Positions 60,445 through 64,000 of a DNA stretch of 64,000 nt are shown here, in pieces. The position numbers and the translations under genes were made by a program. Under the pieces are notes generated by a model. The model saw nothing but the letters and a program-made list of their open reading frames with translations. It was not told the origin of the DNA and ran no database searches. The stretch lies in assembly GCA_031419455.1 (NCBI GenBank), contig JANOKS010000100.1, forward strand, positions 1 through 64,000. The letters run 5' to 3'. Positions within the stretch are counted from its first letter, which is position 1. Every line of letters begins with the position of its first letter. This stretch comes from UBA7672 sp031419455. Lineage in GTDB: Bacteria > Pseudomonadota > Alphaproteobacteria > Caulobacterales > Hyphomonadaceae.

Positions 60445-61140
60445 ATGACTGAAGCCGCCACCCGCACCAGCCCCGCCGCCCCGCCACGCGTCACGGTGAT
60501 CTGGCTCGTCTACGCCACCGCCGCGCTGCTCCTCGCGCTCCACCTCGCCTACACGCTGGCGACGCCCGCCCAGCAGATCGAGGCGACCTGGAATTTCGCG
60601 CTCGCGCCGCAGCGCTTCTGGGCGCCCGCCGGATCGGGCGACGTCTATCCAGACTACGTCTCCGGCCTGATGACGCTTCTCTCCAGCGGCCTCCTGCATG
60701 CCGACTGGATGCACGTCATCGTCAATGCCGCGATGCTGGTGTGGTTCGGCGTGCCTGTCGCGCGCGCGCTCGGGCCTGGCGTTGCGGCGTGGGGCTACTG
60801 GATGCTGCTGTTCGCAGGCGCCGTGATTGCCGGTTCCGCCTTCTATCTCGCGCTGACGGACAATACCGGGGCCTATCTTATCGGCGCATCGGGCGGCACG
60901 TCGGGGGTGATCGCGGCGGCCCTACTGCTCGGCGGCAATGGCGGCAAGCGTGCGTTGTGGTCGATCGGCTTCCTCGTCCCCACCGCAATCTTCGCGGCGA
61001 TGAACGTGCTCCTGGTCTATGCCGCGCCCTACGCGTTAGGCATGGCTGTCAGCTGGGAGGCCCACACCGGAGGCTATGTTTTCGGGGCGCTTCTGATGGC
61101 GGTGCTGCCGCTGCGTGGCTATGGCTGGGCCAGAACGTGA
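60445..61140 (+). CDS. Rhomboid-family intramembrane protease
   Basis: A 231-aa polytopic membrane protein. About six hydrophobic helices are visible. The serine motif GASGGTSG follows the conserved HADWMHVIVNAAMLVWFG region, and the partner His lies in AHTGGYVFGALL. These are the Ser-His dyad positions of rhomboid proteases. Substrates unknown. ATG at 60445. Confidence 0.85.
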   Translation: MTEAATRTSPAAPPRVTVIWLVYATAALLLALHLAYTLATPAQQIEATWNFALAPQRFWAPAGSGDVYPDYVSGLMTLLSSGLLHADWMHVIVNAAMLVWFGVPVARALGPGVAAWGYWMLLFAGAVIAGSAFYLALTDNTGAYLIGASGGTSGVIAAALLLGGNGGKRALWSIGFLVPTAIFAAMNVLLVYAAPYALGMAVSWEAHTGGYVFGALLMAVLPLRGYGWART

Positions 61141-61243
61141 CCGAAACGGGGCGGCCTCATTCGGGCCTCGTTCATGTGAAAACGGCCTATATCGCATGTG
61201 ACGGGCAATCGTGTTTCGCCCGCGGGGTTCCTGGAGACTTGAG

Positions 61244-61741
61244 ATGAAGAAGCTTCTGGTCATGGCCGGCGTCGCCGCCTTCGCGATCTGCGCCGCCACC
61301 GCCGATACGGTGAAGGACGGCGCCGTCTCCGTGAAACCCGGCCGCTGGCTGTGGAAGCAGGAAACCAGCGTTCTTGGCATCGGTATGAAGGAAGAGAACG
61401 TCGAGTGTCTCATCCCCGAGGAAGCGCGCATCACGCTATCCAAGCTGGCAGCTGACCTAGAGAAGGGCTGCACGGTCGACAATGTTCGCACCATCCAGGG
61501 CGGCTATCTCTTCAAGCTGAAATGCTCAGGCAAGACCAAGGGCGAGGCTGACGCGACGCTCATTCACTCCGAGACGACCATGAAGATCAACGCCAAGGGA
61601 TCGGCCACACTCGGCATCATCCCGGCTGGCTTCTCGATGAAGTCGGACGCAACCTACCAGGGCGAATGCTCGGCCGCCGAGATCACAAAGGCGAAGGAAC
61701 GCTACATCCGCGAAAACCCCGGCGCCGCCGCGCCGCGGTAG
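61244..61741 (+). CDS. DUF3617-like secreted protein
   Basis: A 165-aa exported protein. The signal peptide is MKKLLVMAGVAAFAICAATA. The mature part reads VSVKPGRWLWKQETSVLGIG, then ECLIPEEARITLSKLAADLE, KGCTVDNV and FKLKCSGKTKGEADATLIHS, typical of the DUF3617 family (Cys-containing, PGxW near the start). ATG at 61244 with CTGGAG upstream. Function unknown. Confidence 0.8.
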   Translation: MKKLLVMAGVAAFAICAATADTVKDGAVSVKPGRWLWKQETSVLGIGMKEENVECLIPEEARITLSKLAADLEKGCTVDNVRTIQGGYLFKLKCSGKTKGEADATLIHSETTMKINAKGSATLGIIPAGFSMKSDATYQGECSAAEITKAKERYIRENPGAAAPR

Positions 61742-61759
61742 TCGGCTGGCGCTTGCATC

Positions 61760-61880
61760 ATTGTCATTCCTGCCGAAGCCCGAAGGGCGAAGAGCAGGAA
61801 CCCAGGAGTTGCAAGCGCCGGCGCTCACGGCCCCTGGGTTCCGGCTCGCGCGCTGACGCGTGCGTCCGGAATGACAGTGA
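61760..61880. repeat. Palindromic repeat with TTGTCATTCC / GGAATGACA ends
   Basis: ATTGTCATTCCTGCCGAAGC on the left and GTCCGGAATGACAGTG on the right form an inverted pair about 120 bases apart. AGGAACCCAGGAG pairs with CCCCTGGGTTCCGG inside. It resembles the TCATCCCGG family but is a distinct subtype. Confidence 0.7.
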
Positions 61881-61898
61881 GTTGTTGTTAGGCGATCT

Positions 61899-62558
61899 TC
61901 AGAACGAGAACGTCAGTCCCGCCTGCACCACGGGATAGATCTCGTACTCGCTGATGTCTTCCTGCAGGTTCTGCTCTTCCTGCGCCAGTTGCGTCTGGAA
62001 GTTCGTGTCGTTCGCGAGCGTGCCGCCCGTCGCCGTCAGGTTGACCTGCGGCGATCCGGTGAACATGGCGCCCGCGATGAACTTGAAGGCGATGCCGGGG
62101 TTCTCGAACGTCGTGTCCCAGCCGATGCCGGCGAACGGGGCCATGTCTTCGAGATCCGCCGCCATGCTCAGCGTGCCGACCTGCGCGGGTGTGAAGGTCT
62201 GGCTGCCGATCTGCACGTTGCCTGTCGGCGTCGCCAGCAGGTCCAGCGTCTTTTCCCCGAAGTAAGCGCCACCCGTGATCAGGAAGCTGTTCCCGAACGG
62301 ATGGAAATCCACGAACGCGCCCAGCGTGTTCAAGTCGAGATCGCCCTCGTAGGCGATGTCGTCGTAGGTGTCGTCCGCCTCGTACTGGAAGTAATTGTAC
62401 CCGCCGCGCAGATGCAGCCCCGGCAGCACCTGGATTTGCGCCTCAACCGCCGCTCCCGTCGTGCCGATGCTGCCGCCCACGGCGACCTGCGCCTGCGCCG
62501 CGCCCGCCGCCATCGCGCTCACTGCCATCAAGGCCGCCAGTGTCATTGTCCGTTTCAT
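61899..62558 (-). CDS. Outer-membrane beta-barrel protein
   Basis: A 219-aa porin-like barrel. Signal peptide MKRTMTLAALMAVSAMAAGA ends AQAQ. The mature protein alternates hydrophobic and polar strands (LHLRGGYNYFQYEADD, LGAFVDFHPFGNSFLITGGA, PGIAFKFIAGAMFTG) and ends with an aromatic C-terminal strand, VVQAGLTFSF. Small alphaproteobacterial outer-membrane proteins of this sort have unknown roles. ATG at 62558 follows GGGGAGACAG. Confidence 0.8.
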   Translation of the reverse strand: MKRTMTLAALMAVSAMAAGAAQAQVAVGGSIGTTGAAVEAQIQVLPGLHLRGGYNYFQYEADDTYDDIAYEGDLDLNTLGAFVDFHPFGNSFLITGGAYFGEKTLDLLATPTGNVQIGSQTFTPAQVGTLSMAADLEDMAPFAGIGWDTTFENPGIAFKFIAGAMFTGSPQVNLTATGGTLANDTNFQTQLAQEEQNLQEDISEYEIYPVVQAGLTFSF

Positions 62559-62647
62559 TGGTCTGTCTCCCCTGACGTGAAGCCGCGAGGCTGTACCCAT
62601 TCGCGCCACCCAGCAAGCAGGTCAGCTTGTCTCCCCATTGGCCTCGA

Positions 62648-63550
62648 TCAATCCGCCAGCCCGCGCGCCTTGCGCTGGCGCGCATCCCACGCCGACATCA
62701 TGACGGCCGCGACCACAACCGCCGCCCCGGCCCACACCTGCCAGCGCGGAACCTCTGCAAAGAAGACATACCCCAGCGCGGCGCTCCAGATCAGCGCGGT
62801 GTATTCGGCTGCTGCAACGTTCTGCGCCTGCGCCCGCGAATACGCCGACGTCAGCATGAACCACATGACAAATCCCGTGGCGCCCGTCAGCGCAAACAGC
62901 GGCAGGTCGCCAACCATGGGCGCCGCGCCCATCATGATCGCCGCCGGCAGCAGGTAGATCATCGGAAACAGGTTGCTCAGGAATGCGATCGCTACCGCAT
63001 CGTCCTTCCGTGACAACTGCCGCAGCAACACCATCGACAGCGCATACAGCGCCGCAGCCGCCACACCCGAAACGATCCCCTCAACCCTGCGCGCATTGTC
63101 GGCCGCGCCCTCGGCGTCCTGCACCGTGACCAGCACGCCGACAAATCCGACAATCAGCGCAAAGGTCGCCGCCGGCCGTATCACCTCGCCCAGCAGCCAC
63201 CGCGCCAGCGGCGAGATCATCAGCGGCGCGGAGAACACCAGCACGGTCGCCTCCGCGATCGGCAGGATGGTCAGGCAGTTGAAGAACAAAAGGGCGCAAG
63301 CGGTGATCACAACCGCCCGCAGCGCGTGCCGCCGCATCCCCGCCGCATCCGGCAGCCGCGAGCGCAGCGCCAGCACAGTCGCCCCCGCAAAGACGGATCC
63401 GAAAACATACCGCGCCGTGGCGATGAGAATGACGCCGTAGGTAAAGCCCAGCTGCTTCACCATCGCGTCCATCGCGCACCCCAGCATCACGCCGACCACC
63501 GCCAGCGCGAGGGGAGGGGTGTTCGCCAAAAATGGAGGAGCGGCCTGCAT
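62648..63550 (-). CDS. EamA/DMT-family transporter
   Basis: A 300-aa ten-helix drug/metabolite-type transporter. I chose the ATG at 63550, which follows GGAAGGA by four bases, over the upstream ATG at 63565. Two EamA repeats are evident: AVVGVMLGCAMDAMVKQLGF ... ATVLVFSAPLMISPLARWLL, and VSGVAAAALYALSMVLLRQL ... WSAALGYVFFAEVPRWQVWA. Substrate unknown. Confidence 0.87.
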   Translation of the reverse strand: MQAAPPFLANTPPLALAVVGVMLGCAMDAMVKQLGFTYGVILIATARYVFGSVFAGATVLALRSRLPDAAGMRRHALRAVVITACALLFFNCLTILPIAEATVLVFSAPLMISPLARWLLGEVIRPAATFALIVGFVGVLVTVQDAEGAADNARRVEGIVSGVAAAALYALSMVLLRQLSRKDDAVAIAFLSNLFPMIYLLPAAIMMGAAPMVGDLPLFALTGATGFVMWFMLTSAYSRAQAQNVAAAEYTALIWSAALGYVFFAEVPRWQVWAGAAVVVAAVMMSAWDARQRKARGLAD

Positions 63551-63765
63551 CTGTCCTTCCAGCATGAACCGGCTGCGACCTCAATGCGGGGCGGCGCACG
63601 GCCACAATGCCTGTTTCCGCGACGTTTTTGGTCCGTCACTCAACAAACTTGCGCGCCAGAGGCAATTTAGGCATGTTCCGCCCCATCCTGCGGGCGGGCC
63701 AACCGCGATTCCGTTGCTGAATCGCGTGGGAAGTCGTCCAATTTCAACATTGTAGAGGACGACAG

Positions 63766-64000
63766 ATGAGCGATTTATCGCTTTGGCTGCCCATCATCGC
63801 AGGCGCGATTGCTGTCGCGTATGGCGTGTTCACCACCCAGCGGCTCATGGCGCTCCCCACCGGCAGCGCAAAGATGCAGGAGATCGCAAAGGCCATTCAG
63901 GAAGGCGCCAACGCGTATCTCAATCGACAGTACCGCACGATCGCCATCATCGGCGCCGTCGTCGCGGTGCTCGTCGCCATCGCCTTCATGAACTGGCAGG
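63766..64000 (+). CDS. hppA: Proton-translocating membrane pyrophosphatase, 5' end only
   Basis: The frame starts at ATG 63766 (MSDLSLWLPIIAGAIAVAYG) and runs off the window. VFTTQRLMALPTGSAKMQEI, IQEGANAYLNRQYRTI and the following transmembrane segment match the start of the H+-PPase HppA (about 700 aa), including the A(K)xIQEGAxAYLxRQYxTI motif. It pumps protons using pyrophosphate in the inner membrane. About 200 bases of gene-free DNA precede it. Confidence 0.88.
   Translation, partial: MSDLSLWLPIIAGAIAVAYGVFTTQRLMALPTGSAKMQEIAKAIQEGANAYLNRQYRTIAIIGAVVAVLVAIAFMNWQ

Overview
The window is high-GC DNA from an alphaproteobacterium. Gene content and order (xerD next to aroK-aroB, a bolA/J-domain/cobS neighbourhood, cobT, two-domain ilv genes, many Caulobacterales-like secreted proteins) suggest a Hyphomonadaceae or Caulobacterales member. 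The taxon is inferred from gene order and protein style, not from a search. No tRNA, rRNA or CRISPR array was recognised.

Layout. 1-5.0 kb is an accessory and decaying region: a coupled three-gene operon of unknowns, an N-terminal remnant of a DUF4102-type integrase, a frameshifted C-terminal fragment of a HipA kinase and orphan ORFs. 5.2-8.1 kb holds a redoxin/cytochrome c/copper-monooxygenase-like secreted protein and an unknown. 8.2-13.6 kb is a vitamin B12 uptake operon on the minus strand (btuB-btuF-btuC-btuD) behind a clear cobalamin riboswitch, with two REP/BIME-type repeats inside it. 13.9-17.8 kb is a surface-polysaccharide cluster (acyltransferase, polysaccharide deacetylase, GT2, GT8). 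17.8-28.6 kb holds a frameshifted VOC gene, an ECF-like sigma factor carrying an in-frame palindromic repeat, yidD, thrS, a GT2, xerD, aroK-aroB and a LuxR-type regulator with an in-frame amber codon.

28.6-40.1 kb has bolA, a J-domain protein, cobS and cobT. cobS and cobT are separated by about 4.4 kb of accessory genes, beginning with a DUF6883/DUF4926 pair. After cobT come a DUF885-like lipoprotein and an esterase-like phytase-family protein. 40.1-47.7 kb has two small paralogous secreted proteins flanking a MarR regulator, a Tat-like dienelactone hydrolase, a LOG-family protein, polA and a membrane-anchored possibly TIR/SLOG-like protein. 47.8-53.6 kb has a hybrid histidine kinase, a DegP-like protease, serB and miaA. 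53.8-59.1 kb is the branched-chain amino-acid operon: a Leu-Val-Leu-Val-Ile leader peptide with attenuator, ilvB, ilvN and ilvC, with three envelope-type genes interleaved. The right end has GNAT, rhomboid, DUF3617-like, beta-barrel and DMT-transporter genes, and the start of the H+-pumping pyrophosphatase gene hppA.

A recurring theme is several families of long palindromic intergenic repeats. One family has inserted in frame into the sigma-factor gene; another overlaps the btuB start. These repeats, with the broken genes (HipA, integrase, VOC, LuxR, DUF6883), are the most unusual features of the window.
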